From Bin87 sp034420475 (GTDB lineage Bacteria; Chloroflexota; Dehalococcoidia; Lucifugimonadales; UBA3495): a DNA stretch of 64,000 nucleotides. The notes beneath the pieces are model-generated. The model did not search any database and was not told the origin of the DNA. It saw only the letters and a program-made list of their open reading frames with translations. The stretch lies in the NCBI GenBank assembly GCA_034420475.1, contig DAOULH010000042.1:62001-126000 (forward strand). Reading direction: 5' to 3'. Every line of letters starts with the position of its first letter. The first letter of the stretch is position 1. This document shows positions 7,502 to 16,236 of this stretch, piece by piece. Made by a program: the position numbers and the translations under genes.

Positions 7502-8263
7502 GTGGCTACAATAAACGCCGTTACCTTCGACCTGTGGCAGACCCTGATCCTGGACAACCGGGAGCTCGGCCTGCAACGGGCGCAAGTTCGCCTGGATGGC
7601 GCCCGTGACCTGCTGGCCGAGCAGGGGATTCAGCACGACCCGGATCACATCCGCGAAGCTTACCGGGGGTGCTACCGAGCCTGCCGGGCGGTGCGGAACA
7701 ACAACGTGGACGTAAGTTTCCGCGAGCAGGTGGAGATCTTCGTCAACCTGATCGAAGAAGGGCTCGTCGGGCGTTTGCCGGAACCGACGGTCGCGGAGAT
7801 CGAGAGGATCTACGCGGAGTCGTTCTTCGACTATCCGCCGCGGTTCCACGAGGCGACGCAGCAGACGCTGGAATCGGTGCGCGCTATGGGCCTGCGGATC
7901 GGCCTGATCTCGAACACCGGGATGACGCCGGGATACACGTTCCGGCAATTTTTGCAGCAGCACGGGCTGGCCGACTATTTTCAGACGATGACCTTTTCCG
8001 ACGAAGTGCTGCTGGCCAAGCCTTCGGACGAGATCTTCCTGATGACCATCGGGGCCCTGGACTCGAGCCCGGCCAACGCCATCCACGTGGGCGACCACGT
8101 GAGCAACGACGTGGTTGGAGCCAACCGGGTGGGCATGAAATCCGTCTGGATTCGCGGTTTCTACGAGCCCGAGGACCCGGACGACCCGGACAGCCAGGCG
8201 GACGCCGAGGTCGATGACCTTTCCGGCGTCGCGGCGGCGATACGGGATTTGATCACCGGCTGA
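7502..8263 (+). CDS. HAD family hydrolase
   Basis: A 253-residue haloacid dehalogenase-superfamily hydrolase, cytosolic. Motif I is FDLWQTLILD near residues 9-18, with Asp10 as likely nucleophile and Trp in place of the second Asp, as in several dehalogenase-like members. Motif II is IGLISNTGMT. Motif III is the Lys of LLAKPSDEIF. Motif IV is HVGDHVSNDVVGANRVGMK. A helical cap occupies about residues 25-110. The start is GTG. Substrate unknown, with phosphatase activity the default expectation. It lies 54 bases downstream of the amidase. Confidence 0.87.
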   Translation: MATINAVTFDLWQTLILDNRELGLQRAQVRLDGARDLLAEQGIQHDPDHIREAYRGCYRACRAVRNNNVDVSFREQVEIFVNLIEEGLVGRLPEPTVAEIERIYAESFFDYPPRFHEATQQTLESVRAMGLRIGLISNTGMTPGYTFRQFLQQHGLADYFQTMTFSDEVLLAKPSDEIFLMTIGALDSSPANAIHVGDHVSNDVVGANRVGMKSVWIRGFYEPEDPDDPDSQADAEVDDLSGVAAAIRDLITG

Positions 8264-8282
8264 CACCAGGATCGACGAATTT

Positions 8283-8307
8283 CCCCCATCGCGGTGAGCG
8301 ATGGGGG
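8283..8307. terminator. Hairpin between HAD hydrolase and next gene
   Basis: Perfect 10-bp stem CCCCCATCGC / GCGATGGGGG with a 5-base loop, 19 bases after the HAD stop. There is no U-run on the plus strand, so it may stabilise or process mRNA rather than terminate it. Confidence 0.5.
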
Positions 8308-8332
8308 CCGATTGGGCGCAAGGAGCACAACC

Positions 8333-8908
8333 TTGTTCCAGGAACTCAGCGGCGGGCCGCTCCCCAACGGACGGTATCCCGACATCACCCTGGCCATCTT
8401 CCCGCACCTGAAGGAATTCGTGGCGGTGGACACCCGGGGAACGGCGGCAGAGGTCAGGCTGATGTCCACCGAGGACGTGTTCAACGACGAATACTACCGC
8501 ACGGTGGAAAGTGAATTCGCCAGCGCTCTGCGGGAAGGCGGGGATCGACCGTTCCTGCACCTCATGCACCTGCCCAACCAGGTGGATGACATCGTGCGCG
8601 GCGTGGCGATGCACTACATCCTGGAGCGCCTGGGGGTGGACTATCACGACGAGGACAGGATGCCGGAGGTGGTGGTATTCGTCATATCGGGTCCAACGCT
8701 GGCCATTCCCACCGATCAGGTCGTGGAGGGCTTCTCCGAGATGCTGTCAGGCAAGCTGGACGGCGCAGCCATCGACCGTTGGTCGCGGGAGTTGAGCCGG
8801 CTGATCGAGATGGAAAGCAGGGCGTTCCCCGCGGCCGGGGAGGCGCTGGGCGAAACCATGACCGACGAATCGCTGGACCCGTACTATATCTGGCAAAACC
8901 GGAATTGA
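8333..8908 (+). CDS. Conserved hypothetical protein
   Basis: A 191-residue protein with no recognised family. It is soluble, acidic and mixed alpha/beta by appearance. Segments such as GRYPDITLAIFPHLKEFVAVD and MPEVVVFVISGPTLAIP look like beta strands, and the C-terminus (LSRLIEMESRAFPAAGEALG) is helical. A TTG start at 8333 is chosen because AAGGAG lies seven bases upstream. The in-frame GTG at 8294 lies inside the hairpin and lacks a ribosome site. It sits 9 bases before the flavin oxidoreductase gene, which also starts with TTG, so co-translation is likely. Confidence 0.65.
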   Translation: MFQELSGGPLPNGRYPDITLAIFPHLKEFVAVDTRGTAAEVRLMSTEDVFNDEYYRTVESEFASALREGGDRPFLHLMHLPNQVDDIVRGVAMHYILERLGVDYHDEDRMPEVVVFVISGPTLAIPTDQVVEGFSEMLSGKLDGAAIDRWSRELSRLIEMESRAFPAAGEALGETMTDESLDPYYIWQNRN

Positions 8909-8917
8909 GGGACAACC

Positions 8918-9937
8918 TTGACCACCGAACGCATGGCGCTGACCTTCAGCAGTCGCGACAACAACGATGACGACGACCTCATCGCCGTGGCGCAGGCCGC
9001 CGACCGCCTGGGATACGAGTCCTTCTGGACCGGAGAGTCGTGGGGACGTGACGCCTTCACCGTGCTGACGATGCTGGCGTGCCACACGGAACGCATCGGC
9101 TTGGGCACCGGCATCGTCACCGTGTACAGCAGGACGCCGGGTCTCGTGGCGCAGAGCATCGCATCGCTGGACCGCATCAGCAACGGACGGGCCATCCTGG
9201 GGCTCGGCAGCAGCGGCCGCATCGTGATCGAGGACTGGCACGGGGTGAAGTTCGACCACCCGGTGGGGCGCACGGCCGAGTACATTGACATCATCCGGCT
9301 GGCGCTTTCGGGCGAGCGGGTCAACTATGAGGGCCGGTTCTATAATCTGAAGCGTTTTCGCATGGGCGTGCGGCCGGTGCAAGAGCAGGTGCCGATCTAC
9401 GTGGCGTCGCTGGGGAAACGCAACCTGGAGTTGACCGGCCGATCCGCGGACGGGTGGCTCCCCATCTGGACGCACCGGGAGAGGCTGCCTGAAGTGAAAG
9501 AACCGCTGGCGCAGGCGGCGCAAGCGGCCGGCCGGCAGGTGTCCGACGTCACCACCGCCCCGCAGATCCTCAGTTGCGCCAGCGAGGATCAGGCGACGGT
9601 ATCCGACGCGATTGCCCAGGCCCGTTCGCACATGGCGTTTTACATCGGCGGGATGGGAACTTACTACTACGATCTGTTCTGCCGGTACGGATACCGCGAC
9701 GAGTGCGACCGACTGCGGACAGCATGGGCTGAGGGAGACCGGGGGAAAGCCGCCTCCTGCATAACCCACGAGATGGTGGACAACATCACCGCCATTGGGA
9801 CACCCCACGAATGCCGGGACAAGATGGCCCGGTTCCGGAGCAACGGCGTCGATATGCCGATAGTGGCCTTCCCCCACGGTTCCGACCGGGACACCATGCT
9901 GGGCACGCTGGAAGCGTTGGCCCCCGCAGAGGCATAA
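8918..9937 (+). CDS. LLM class flavin-dependent oxidoreductase
   Basis: A 339-residue luciferase-like monooxygenase-family protein (TIM barrel binding FMN or F420). Typical blocks are AVAQAADRLGYESFWTGES, LTMLACHTERIGLGTGIVTV, ASLDRISNGRAILGLGSSG and VGRTAEYIDIIRLALSGERV, then the late PIYVASLGKRNLELTGR and GTPHECRDKMARF. These fit the F420-dependent methylene-tetrahydromethanopterin reductase-like subgroup more than true luciferases. The substrate is not deducible. The start is TTG with GAGGG upstream. A paralogue lies at 51.7-52.7 kb. Confidence 0.88.
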   Translation: MTTERMALTFSSRDNNDDDDLIAVAQAADRLGYESFWTGESWGRDAFTVLTMLACHTERIGLGTGIVTVYSRTPGLVAQSIASLDRISNGRAILGLGSSGRIVIEDWHGVKFDHPVGRTAEYIDIIRLALSGERVNYEGRFYNLKRFRMGVRPVQEQVPIYVASLGKRNLELTGRSADGWLPIWTHRERLPEVKEPLAQAAQAAGRQVSDVTTAPQILSCASEDQATVSDAIAQARSHMAFYIGGMGTYYYDLFCRYGYRDECDRLRTAWAEGDRGKAASCITHEMVDNITAIGTPHECRDKMARFRSNGVDMPIVAFPHGSDRDTMLGTLEALAPAEA

Positions 9938-9946
9938 GTTGATCCG

Positions 9947-10507
9947 GTGAAGATCGGGCTGATCTCCGACACTCATTCCGCCGGGAGCGGCCGGGACCTG
10001 CCGATGGCGGTGTTCGATGCGCTGGAGGGCTGCGACCTGCTGCTCCACTGCGGCGATCTGGAGTGCATCGGCGTGCTGGATTACCTGGAGGAACTGGCGC
10101 CGGTGCTGGCGGTGCGCGGGTACGAGGACCCGGTGGAGCCCGGGGGGCGACTGGCCAACGTCTCTCGCATCGTCGAGGTAGCGGGGGTACGGATCGGCAT
10201 GGTGCATGACATACAGTGGCCGCCGCCGGCGATTGCGACGACGCCCGACGGAACTGGGCTGGTTTGGCCGGAATCGGGTCTGCAAGCGTTACTGCAAAAG
10301 AAATTCGGCGGAGAGGTCGACGTGATCGTTTTCGGGGACACCCACGAGGAGATGGTGGAATGGCGCGATGGCGTGTTGTTCGTCAACCCCGGCAGCCCAA
10401 CCTACCCCGGCCGTCGCCACGCGCCGGGAACGTTGGGTACAGTCGCGTTGCTGGAAGTAGATGATGGAGTGAATGATGCGCGCATCGTGCAGTTGGCGGC
10501 GGGATGA
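9947..10507 (+). CDS. YfcE/MJ0936-like metallophosphoesterase with altered metal motifs
   Basis: A 186-residue calcineurin-fold protein of the small phosphodiesterase group (YfcE, MJ0936). Motif I is intact (ISDTHS, Asp8/His10), as is motif II (LHCGDLE, Asp37). Motif III, normally GNxD, reads RGYED (57-61), replacing the metal-bridging Asn by Tyr, and the final GHTH reads GDTH. A His remains in GMVHD. Weakened or shifted metal binding is likely. It starts at GTG 9 bases after the oxidoreductase stop. Role unknown; cyclic-nucleotide or phosphodiester hydrolysis is the family default. Confidence 0.8.
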   Translation: MKIGLISDTHSAGSGRDLPMAVFDALEGCDLLLHCGDLECIGVLDYLEELAPVLAVRGYEDPVEPGGRLANVSRIVEVAGVRIGMVHDIQWPPPAIATTPDGTGLVWPESGLQALLQKKFGGEVDVIVFGDTHEEMVEWRDGVLFVNPGSPTYPGRRHAPGTLGTVALLEVDDGVNDARIVQLAAG

Positions 10508-10514
10508 GAGTTCA

Positions 10515-10544
10515 TTGACACCCGAACAGGGCCTGTGCTAATTT
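10515..10544 (+). promoter_or_regulatory. Promoter of the membrane pyrophosphatase gene
   Basis: Consensus TTGACA (10515-10520) is separated by 18 bases from TAATTT (10539-10544), which is preceded by TGC like an extended -10. The predicted start near 10551 gives a leader of about 39 bases with a GGAGAGGA ribosome site. Confidence 0.6.
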
Positions 10545-10589
10545 CGCAACGTTTGTCGTAATTTGTAGCCGAAAAACGGAGAGGAATGT

Positions 10590-12665
10590 ATGGAATCAAT
10601 ACCTATCATCGTGCCCTTGGCTGCGGGAGTCATTGCGCTGGCCTTTGCCGCGTTTATGGCCTGGCGAGTGGTCGGGGCAGACGCGGGCAACGAGCGCATG
10701 ACGGAAATCGGCGACGCCATCCGCACCGGCGCGTCCGCCTTCCTGCGTCGGGAGTATATGTCCCTGCTGCCCTTCGTTGTGGTAGTGGCCGTGATCCTGG
10801 CCGTACTGGACTACACGGTCTTCACTCACAACCTGGGCGTTCCGGCCACGGCCATTTCATATCTGGTCGGCACGATCTGTTCCGGTCTGGCCGGATTCGT
10901 CGGGATGAACGTGGCAGTACGCGCCAACGTGCGCACCGCCGCGGCGGCCATGCGGGGACTGAACCCAGCCCTGCGGGTGGCTTTCTCGAGCGGCACGGTG
11001 ATGGGCGTGACCGTGGTGGGCATTGGACTGCTGGGCGTCACCATCCTGTACCTGATTTTCCAGGACATCGGCGCGGTGGCGGGGTTCGGCTTCGGCGCCA
11101 GTTCCATCGCCCTGTTCGCCCGCGTGGGTGGCGGGATTTTCACCAAGGCGGCGGACGTGGGTTCAGACCTGGTGGGCAAGGTGGAAGCCGGCATACCCGA
11201 GGACGACCCGCGCAACCCGGGCGTGATCGCGGACAATGTGGGCGACAACGTGGGCGACGTGGCCGGTATGGGCGCGGACCTGTTCGAGTCCTACGTGGGC
11301 AGCATCATATCGGCAGTGGCGCTGGCGGCGGCCAGCACGACCGCCTTCGCGGTGTTCGGCAACGACGCAGTGTTCCCGATGCTGCTGGCCGGCGCGGGCA
11401 TCGTGGCGGCAATCCTGGGCACTTTCGTGGTACGCAGCGGCGAGCAGGCCGACTTCGAGCGGCTGCTTTGGGCGCTGCGCTACGGCATCTTCGCGGCGGG
11501 CGGGCTGCTGATCATCTTTGCCGCCATACTGACCATCACCCTGACCGGCAACTGGTGGTGGTTCGGCTGCGTAGTGGCCGGACTGGTGGCCGGGACCATC
11601 ATCGGCCTCGCCACCGAGTACTACACCTCCTACAGCTACAAGCCGACGCAGCGCGTGTCGGAATCGTCGCAGACCGGCGCGGCCACGGTGATCATCAGCG
11701 GCATCGCCACCGGGATGCTGAGCACGCTGATACCGGTGATCTGCGTGTCGGTAGCCATCCTGCTGGCGTACTGGTTCGCCGGGTTCTACGGTGTCGCGCT
11801 GGCCGGCGTGGGGCTGCTGTCCACGCTGGGAATCACCCTGGCCACCGACGCCTACGGGCCGGTGGCAGACAACGCGGGCGGCATCGCCGAGCAGGCCAAC
11901 CTGGACCCGCAAGTGCGGGAACGCACCGACGCGCTGGACGCGCTGGGCAACACCACTGCGGCCACGGGCAAGGGCTTTGCCATCGGATCCGCGGCCCTGA
12001 CCGCGCTGGCATTGCTGGCTGCCTACTCGGTGAGCGCCGGTTTGATCACCCTGGGACCGGACGGCCGCCTGGCGGCCGGCAGCGCGGGCATCAACATCCT
12101 GCAGCCGCAGATCTTGGTGGGTCTGGTCATCGGCGCGATGCTGCCGTTCATCTTCTCGGCATTGACGATGCAGGCGGTAGGCCGCGCGGCGCAGGGGATC
12201 GTCGACGAAGTGCGCCGCCAGTTCCGCGAGATACCCGGCTTGATGGAAGGGACGGCGACTCCCGACTCGGCGCGGTGCGTGGACATCAGCACCCGGGGAG
12301 CCCTGCGAGAGATGATCCTGCCGGGCGTGATGGCGGTACTGGCCCCGATAGCGACGGGGTTCATCCTGGGCGAGGCGGCTCTGGGCGGCCTGCTGATCGG
12401 GTCCGTGTCGGCCGGTTTCATGCTGGCGATCATGATGGCGTCGGCCGGCGGAACCTGGGACAACGCGAAGAAGTACGTTGAGCTGGGCAACTACGGCGGC
12501 AAGGGCTCGGACGCCCACAAAGCCGCGGTGGAAGGCGACGTGGTCGGAGACCCCTTCAAGGACACCTCCGGGCCGAGCCTGAACATCCTGCTGAAGCTGA
12601 TGGCCATCGTGTCGCTGGTGTTCGCCCCGGCATTCGTGGCGGCGCCGGCGTTGATCAACCTGTAA
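10590..12665 (+). CDS. hppA: Membrane-bound ion-translocating pyrophosphatase, K+-dependent type
   Basis: A 691-residue, roughly 16-helix integral membrane enzyme that couples pyrophosphate hydrolysis to export of H+ or Na+. The catalytic region is complete: FTKAADVGSDLVGKVEAGI, then EDDPRNPGVIADNVGDNVGD, and later ATDAYGPVADNAGGIAEQ and the DNAKKYVE end block with its Asp/Lys. GNTTAATGKG (453-462) carries Ala and Gly at the two positions that are Lys and Thr in K+-independent enzymes, so K+ stimulation is predicted. Glu in DLFESYVG is at the position shared by Na+ pumps and some bacterial H+ pumps, so ion choice is undecided. It has its own promoter and a strong terminator. Confidence 0.97.
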   Translation: MESIPIIVPLAAGVIALAFAAFMAWRVVGADAGNERMTEIGDAIRTGASAFLRREYMSLLPFVVVVAVILAVLDYTVFTHNLGVPATAISYLVGTICSGLAGFVGMNVAVRANVRTAAAAMRGLNPALRVAFSSGTVMGVTVVGIGLLGVTILYLIFQDIGAVAGFGFGASSIALFARVGGGIFTKAADVGSDLVGKVEAGIPEDDPRNPGVIADNVGDNVGDVAGMGADLFESYVGSIISAVALAAASTTAFAVFGNDAVFPMLLAGAGIVAAILGTFVVRSGEQADFERLLWALRYGIFAAGGLLIIFAAILTITLTGNWWWFGCVVAGLVAGTIIGLATEYYTSYSYKPTQRVSESSQTGAATVIISGIATGMLSTLIPVICVSVAILLAYWFAGFYGVALAGVGLLSTLGITLATDAYGPVADNAGGIAEQANLDPQVRERTDALDALGNTTAATGKGFAIGSAALTALALLAAYSVSAGLITLGPDGRLAAGSAGINILQPQILVGLVIGAMLPFIFSALTMQAVGRAAQGIVDEVRRQFREIPGLMEGTATPDSARCVDISTRGALREMILPGVMAVLAPIATGFILGEAALGGLLIGSVSAGFMLAIMMASAGGTWDNAKKYVELGNYGGKGSDAHKAAVEGDVVGDPFKDTSGPSLNILLKLMAIVSLVFAPAFVAAPALINL

Positions 12666-12689
12666 CCCAACTTACATCCAAATCAATCG

Positions 12690-12716
12690 GGGGCGGCCAG
12701 CGGGTCGCCCCTTTTT
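12690..12716 (+). terminator. Rho-independent terminator of hppA
   Basis: Nine-bp stem GGGGCGGCC / GGTCGCCCC (one G-U pair) with a 4-base loop, followed by TTTTT, 25 bases after the hppA stop. Confidence 0.9.
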
Positions 12717-12784
12717 GGCAACACAACTGGCGCGGGCTGTAGGCTAATGGCACAATGGCGGCAAACCAAGATGAGGGTACGGTA

Positions 12785-13474
12785 ATGACTCGCATCACGA
12801 CCAGTGGCAAGTGCGAACTGTGCGGAAAATCGTACCGCAAATCCGGTATGGCGCGTCATTTGCAAAGCTGCCTGACGCGAACCGGATGGCCGGAACAGCC
12901 GGCAGTAACCTCCCGCCGTCAGCCGCGGCAAGTCAATGGGATCCACATCTCGGTTACGGATGCCTACCGATCCGAATACTGGATGCATCTGGCAGCGCCG
13001 GCCAGCGCGAAATTGTCCGACCTCGATGATTATCTCAGGGCCATCTGGCTCGAGTGCTGCGGACACCTCAGCGCGTTTGACATCGGCGGCGAAGAATACC
13101 ATTCATACCCTGAATTCGGCGCCAAAGGGATGAGCGCCACACTGGGACGGGTCGTCCCGCCGGGGACCAACTTCCGGCACGAGTACGACTTCGGTACCAC
13201 AACCCACCTGACGCTGCGCAGCGTGGGTGAGTTGACAGTCCCATCGGGTGGCATCCGACAACTGGCGCGCAACGACGCGCCGGAGATCAGATGCAGCGTG
13301 TGCGGAGAGACAGCGACCCAGATCGGCCTGTCAGAAGACGAATGGATGATGATGACCGCTGGATTTTGCGATTCCTGCGCCCCTGCCACCGGCGAACAGG
13401 CGGAATACCTGTTGCCGCTGGTTAACTCGCCGAGGTCCGGGATGTGTGGGTATGATGGGCCGTGGGATGATTGA
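12785..13474 (+). CDS. pRiA4b ORF-3-like protein flanked by two zinc-binding motifs
   Basis: A 229-residue protein. The N-terminus has a CxxC...HxxxC motif (CELCGKSYRKSGMARHLQSC), like a single zinc finger. The middle (LSDLDDYLRAIWLECCGHLSAF, IGGEEYHSY, FRHEYDFGTTTHLTLR) matches the pattern of plasmid pRiA4b ORF-3-like domains, in which a W...HL.AF.I segment precedes a Y-DFG block. A second CxxC...CxxC pair (CSVCGE, CDSC) lies in the C-terminal third. Function of the family is unknown; it is often plasmid- or transposon-borne. The ATG at 12785 is preferred over 12755 because GAGGG lies upstream. It follows the hppA terminator and is likely separately transcribed. Confidence 0.75.
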   Translation: MTRITTSGKCELCGKSYRKSGMARHLQSCLTRTGWPEQPAVTSRRQPRQVNGIHISVTDAYRSEYWMHLAAPASAKLSDLDDYLRAIWLECCGHLSAFDIGGEEYHSYPEFGAKGMSATLGRVVPPGTNFRHEYDFGTTTHLTLRSVGELTVPSGGIRQLARNDAPEIRCSVCGETATQIGLSEDEWMMMTAGFCDSCAPATGEQAEYLLPLVNSPRSGMCGYDGPWDD

Positions 13475-13562
13475 CGCACAAGGCCGAGGCAAGTGACCAG
13501 CCGCCTGATGAAATTTACAGCGGAGAGATCTTTTCCGCCATTCAAGCATGGAGACGACGGCA

Positions 13563-14342
13563 ATGACCAGCAGCAACGGCAATTTGTTTGACCTCACCGG
13601 CAAAGTAGCCCTGATTACCGGCGGGAACGGCGGCCTGGGCCTCGGCATGGCGCTGGGCCTGGCCGACGCCGGGGCGGACATTGCCATTGCCGCGCGCAAC
13701 GCAGAGAAAAATGCGGCCGCGGTACACGCCATCGAGGCGACCGGGCGTCGCGCCTTTGCGATCCCGACGGACGTCACGAGCGAGTCGGACATCGACGACA
13801 TGGCGTCGCGGGCGGTGGCTCATTTCGGGCACGTTGACATCCTGATCAACAACGCGGGGGCCACCGTGCGCAAGGCTCCGGAGGACATCACCGCCGCCGA
13901 GTGGGACAACGTGCTGGACGTGAACCTGCGGGCGGCGTTCCTGTCGAGCAAGGCGGTCTACCCGCACTTCAAGGCGCAGGGTAGCGGCAAGATCATCAGC
14001 ATCGGCAGCATGTACAGCATCTTCGGCGGGGGCGGCAGCGGCGTGCCCTACTCGTCCAGCAAGGGCGGGATCGTGCAGCTGTCCAAGAGCTTCGCCGTGG
14101 CCTGGGCCGGCGACAACATCCAGTCCAACGCCATCCTGCCGGGCTGGTTCATGACCGAACTGACGCAGGCGATCCCGGAAACCCAGCCGGAGCGGTACGA
14201 CCTGATCAACCGCCGGATCCCCATGGGACGCTGGGGCGACGCCAACGAGTTGCAGGGAGCAGCGGTATTCCTGTCCAGCCGGGCGTCGGACTACGTAACC
14301 GGGGCGGTGATCACGGTGGACGGGGGGTTTTCCGTGGCGTGA
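13563..14342 (+). CDS. SDR family NAD(P)-dependent oxidoreductase
   Basis: A 259-residue classical short-chain dehydrogenase/reductase. The dinucleotide motif is TGGNGGLGLGMA near residue 17 (TGxxxGxG). The NNAG motif is INNAGATVRK near residue 95. The catalytic Ser...Tyr-x-x-x-Lys is SIGSMYSIFGGGGSGVPYSSSKGG. The C-terminus (GAVITVDGGFSVA) is standard. A 2-deoxygluconate or gluconate dehydrogenase-like role is plausible from overall pattern, but the substrate is not assignable. The ATG at 13563 has GGAGA eight bases upstream; an in-frame ATG five codons earlier lacks one. Confidence 0.92.
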   Translation: MTSSNGNLFDLTGKVALITGGNGGLGLGMALGLADAGADIAIAARNAEKNAAAVHAIEATGRRAFAIPTDVTSESDIDDMASRAVAHFGHVDILINNAGATVRKAPEDITAAEWDNVLDVNLRAAFLSSKAVYPHFKAQGSGKIISIGSMYSIFGGGGSGVPYSSSKGGIVQLSKSFAVAWAGDNIQSNAILPGWFMTELTQAIPETQPERYDLINRRIPMGRWGDANELQGAAVFLSSRASDYVTGAVITVDGGFSVA

Positions 14343-14390
14343 CGCAAACTCGACGACCCAAGACTACTCAGCTGCGGATCACCTTAAAGA

Positions 14391-15263
14391 TCACAGCTGC
14401 TCCAGGGCCTGCCGGGATAGCATCATTTTGACCGGGCTGATGGGGCGGAAGGTGCGGGAGACGCGAACGTCGCCGGCAAGGCTGCACAGGGTGTAGGCAT
14501 CGTAGGGAGCCATGCCCTTTTCCGTGATCAGGAAGTCCACCATCTCGCGGACGGCCTGCTTCATGGCCGGGCCAAGATCGTCGCCGTGGGACAGGACAAC
14601 GTAGTGGTCGGGGGTGATGGCGCGGGGTCCGGTGAGGGTCATGCCCTTTTCGACGGTGACGCGGACGTGGGTGTCGGCGGAGCACTCGGCGCCGGTTCCG
14701 GCCACCGCGCCGTCGCCCACGACGGCGTGGCAGTCGCCCATGGCAAGGAGAGCGCCGGGCACGAATACCGGCAGGAAGAGGGCGCTGCCCTCGACCAGTT
14801 CTTTCATGTCGATGTCGCCGCCGTAGGGACCGCTGTCGCTGGCGGTTTCCTGCGGGTAGGTGGGTGTGGTGGCAACCAGGCCCAGGGACGGGTTCAGGGG
14901 CAGACGCATTCCGTTGGGCAGCACCAGGTCGTCACCGTCAATGCTCATCACGGTGGGGTAGCCCTCGGTGAACTCGGCTTCGAGGAAACTGCGGCCGGGC
15001 ATGACCATGTGGGCGGGGTTCTCCTTGGGCTTGATGCTGACGAACTCAACGCGGAGGGCGTCGCCCGGTTCGGCTCCGTTGACGTAGATCGGGCCGGTGG
15101 CGGGACCTTTCAGGGACTTCTCTTGCAGCACGCCGGGCTCGCGAATGCCCTCGAAGGCGTCCCAGGTTTCCACCATGAGATCGTCGCCGGAGTCGATGGT
15201 GACGGCCGGCTCGTTTTCGGGGTGGAGGACATAGATGCGGTGGTCGCGGGAGATGGATTTCAT
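14391..15263 (-). CDS. Acetamidase/formamidase family protein
   Basis: A 290-residue member of the FmdA/AmdA family, which hydrolyses short amides to ammonia and the acid. Characteristic segments are GPIYVNGAEPGDALRVEF, NGMRLPLNPSLGLVATTP, then PYGGDIDMKELVEGSALFLPV and LLAMGDCHAVVGDGAVAGTG with the metal/catalytic region (GDxHxxxGDGE-like). The family-typical GDGE acidic residue reads GDGAV here, so the exact metal set may differ. A good ribosome site (TAGGAGATCACACC) fixes the start. It is convergent with the preceding SDR gene and follows the HEPN gene on its own strand. Confidence 0.9.
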   Translation of the reverse strand: MKSISRDHRIYVLHPENEPAVTIDSGDDLMVETWDAFEGIREPGVLQEKSLKGPATGPIYVNGAEPGDALRVEFVSIKPKENPAHMVMPGRSFLEAEFTEGYPTVMSIDGDDLVLPNGMRLPLNPSLGLVATTPTYPQETASDSGPYGGDIDMKELVEGSALFLPVFVPGALLAMGDCHAVVGDGAVAGTGAECSADTHVRVTVEKGMTLTGPRAITPDHYVVLSHGDDLGPAMKQAVREMVDFLITEKGMAPYDAYTLCSLAGDVRVSRTFRPISPVKMMLSRQALEQL

Positions 15264-15274
15264 GGTGTGATCTC

Positions 15275-16210
15275 CTAAAAGTGCGGCAGCAACCTGACGC
15301 CCATTGCTTTCGTGTGAACGTACTCGACAACGCCAGCCTTCACAAAGACAGCGGCTACGTAGCTCGATACCATTGTCGAACTGACCGTCGTCTTGAAATA
15401 AACATCAAGCGTCCCCGGTTCTCCAGTAGATTGATGGACAGCACCAATTTTAGTGTTGGTTCTGCCCATCAGGTAGGGAATTACATTCTCCAAAGCGTCC
15501 CACGGGATTAGGGGCAATATCTTATTGCCGGCCAGAATCCTCATGCCGCTGGCGTCGATCGAAATTATCCTGAACGAACTCCGACCACTTGGAGTTGGCA
15601 AGACATCGCCATCGGCGCAATGCTGCCGGATGGCCTGCTCAACTTTGCCGGCCTCGTTAGGCATTTTTACTTTTGTCGTGAGCCGCATATGCTCCGTGTT
15701 TGCCACCGGCGTTGTTTGTAGGCCAAAGTTTACTGGCGCGGACGGCTCAGTGGGCGAATCGTTCATCATCAACTGCGTCAGTTCCTGCCTCAGCCCGTGG
15801 ACTTTCTGCTCTGCTTCATGCGCGGAAAATGCTTCCAGCAGACGCCTGATGTCAACCAGCGCTTCGTCCGAGTAGCTATAATCGCCACTGGGGTGCCCTT
15901 CGTAAGTTTTACGGACCTCTCTCACTTGAAAGACCAGCGAGCGTACACGCTGACTATCGGGATAACCGAAAAGCGGCTCGAACACCTCTCTCCAGTAGGA
16001 AAGCATCGCAGCGAGTACCTGTGAAACATCGCCTGTACTGGCAAGGTCCTCGGTCGGGCTGATTCGCCCGTTAGCTTCGTAACGGCTGAAGCCGTTATCA
16101 CTCAGCATCTTGGCCACAATCGGGCCAAGCGCGTGCGACAAGATGCCAAGAGCCTCCAGCACCTTGTAGCGGAAAATGTTGTTGGCTTCCATAGTAGTCA
16201 TTGAGGACAT
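15275..16210 (-). CDS. Swt1-like HEPN domain protein with uncharacterised C-terminal domain
   Basis: About 311 residues and visibly less GC-rich than its neighbours. The N-terminal 140 residues (LGILSHALGPIVAKMLSDNG, LAAMLSYWREVFEPLFG, VREVRKTYEGHPSG) follow the Swt1-type HEPN helical pattern, with the R-(x4-6)-H ribonuclease signature as RKTYEGH (about 100-106). HEPN domains are often RNA-cutting toxins or defence effectors. The C-terminal part, after a linker near residue 160, is mixed beta/alpha with RSSFRIISIDASGMRILAG and LIPWDALENVIPYLMG, and I do not recognise it. Start is uncertain: several ATGs (16210, 16201, 16192) lack ribosome sites. The next gene upstream ends 26 bases away. Confidence 0.65.
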   Translation of the reverse strand: MSSMTTMEANNIFRYKVLEALGILSHALGPIVAKMLSDNGFSRYEANGRISPTEDLASTGDVSQVLAAMLSYWREVFEPLFGYPDSQRVRSLVFQVREVRKTYEGHPSGDYSYSDEALVDIRRLLEAFSAHEAEQKVHGLRQELTQLMMNDSPTEPSAPVNFGLQTTPVANTEHMRLTTKVKMPNEAGKVEQAIRQHCADGDVLPTPSGRSSFRIISIDASGMRILAGNKILPLIPWDALENVIPYLMGRTNTKIGAVHQSTGEPGTLDVYFKTTVSSTMVSSYVAAVFVKAGVVEYVHTKAMGVRLLPHF

Positions 16211-16236
16211 ACATAATTTGGTAGATTGGCGGAGCC

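Noticed and set aside
8294..8332. GTG start for the hypothetical gene at 8333
   Set aside because: It lies within the hairpin loop and lacks a ribosome site, whereas TTG at 8333 has AAGGAG.
6662..8647. 661-codon open frame antisense to the amidase and HAD genes
   Set aside because: High GC content leaves long antisense frames; the plus-strand proteins have family motifs and the antisense reading has none.
10586..12481. 631-codon frame overlapping hppA in another plus frame
   Set aside because: Arg/Gly-rich low-complexity product; hppA in the next frame has full catalytic motifs.
14343..14390. Imperfect CAGCTG-containing inverted repeat between convergent genes
   Set aside because: Short, interrupted and without a T-run; not convincing as a terminator.
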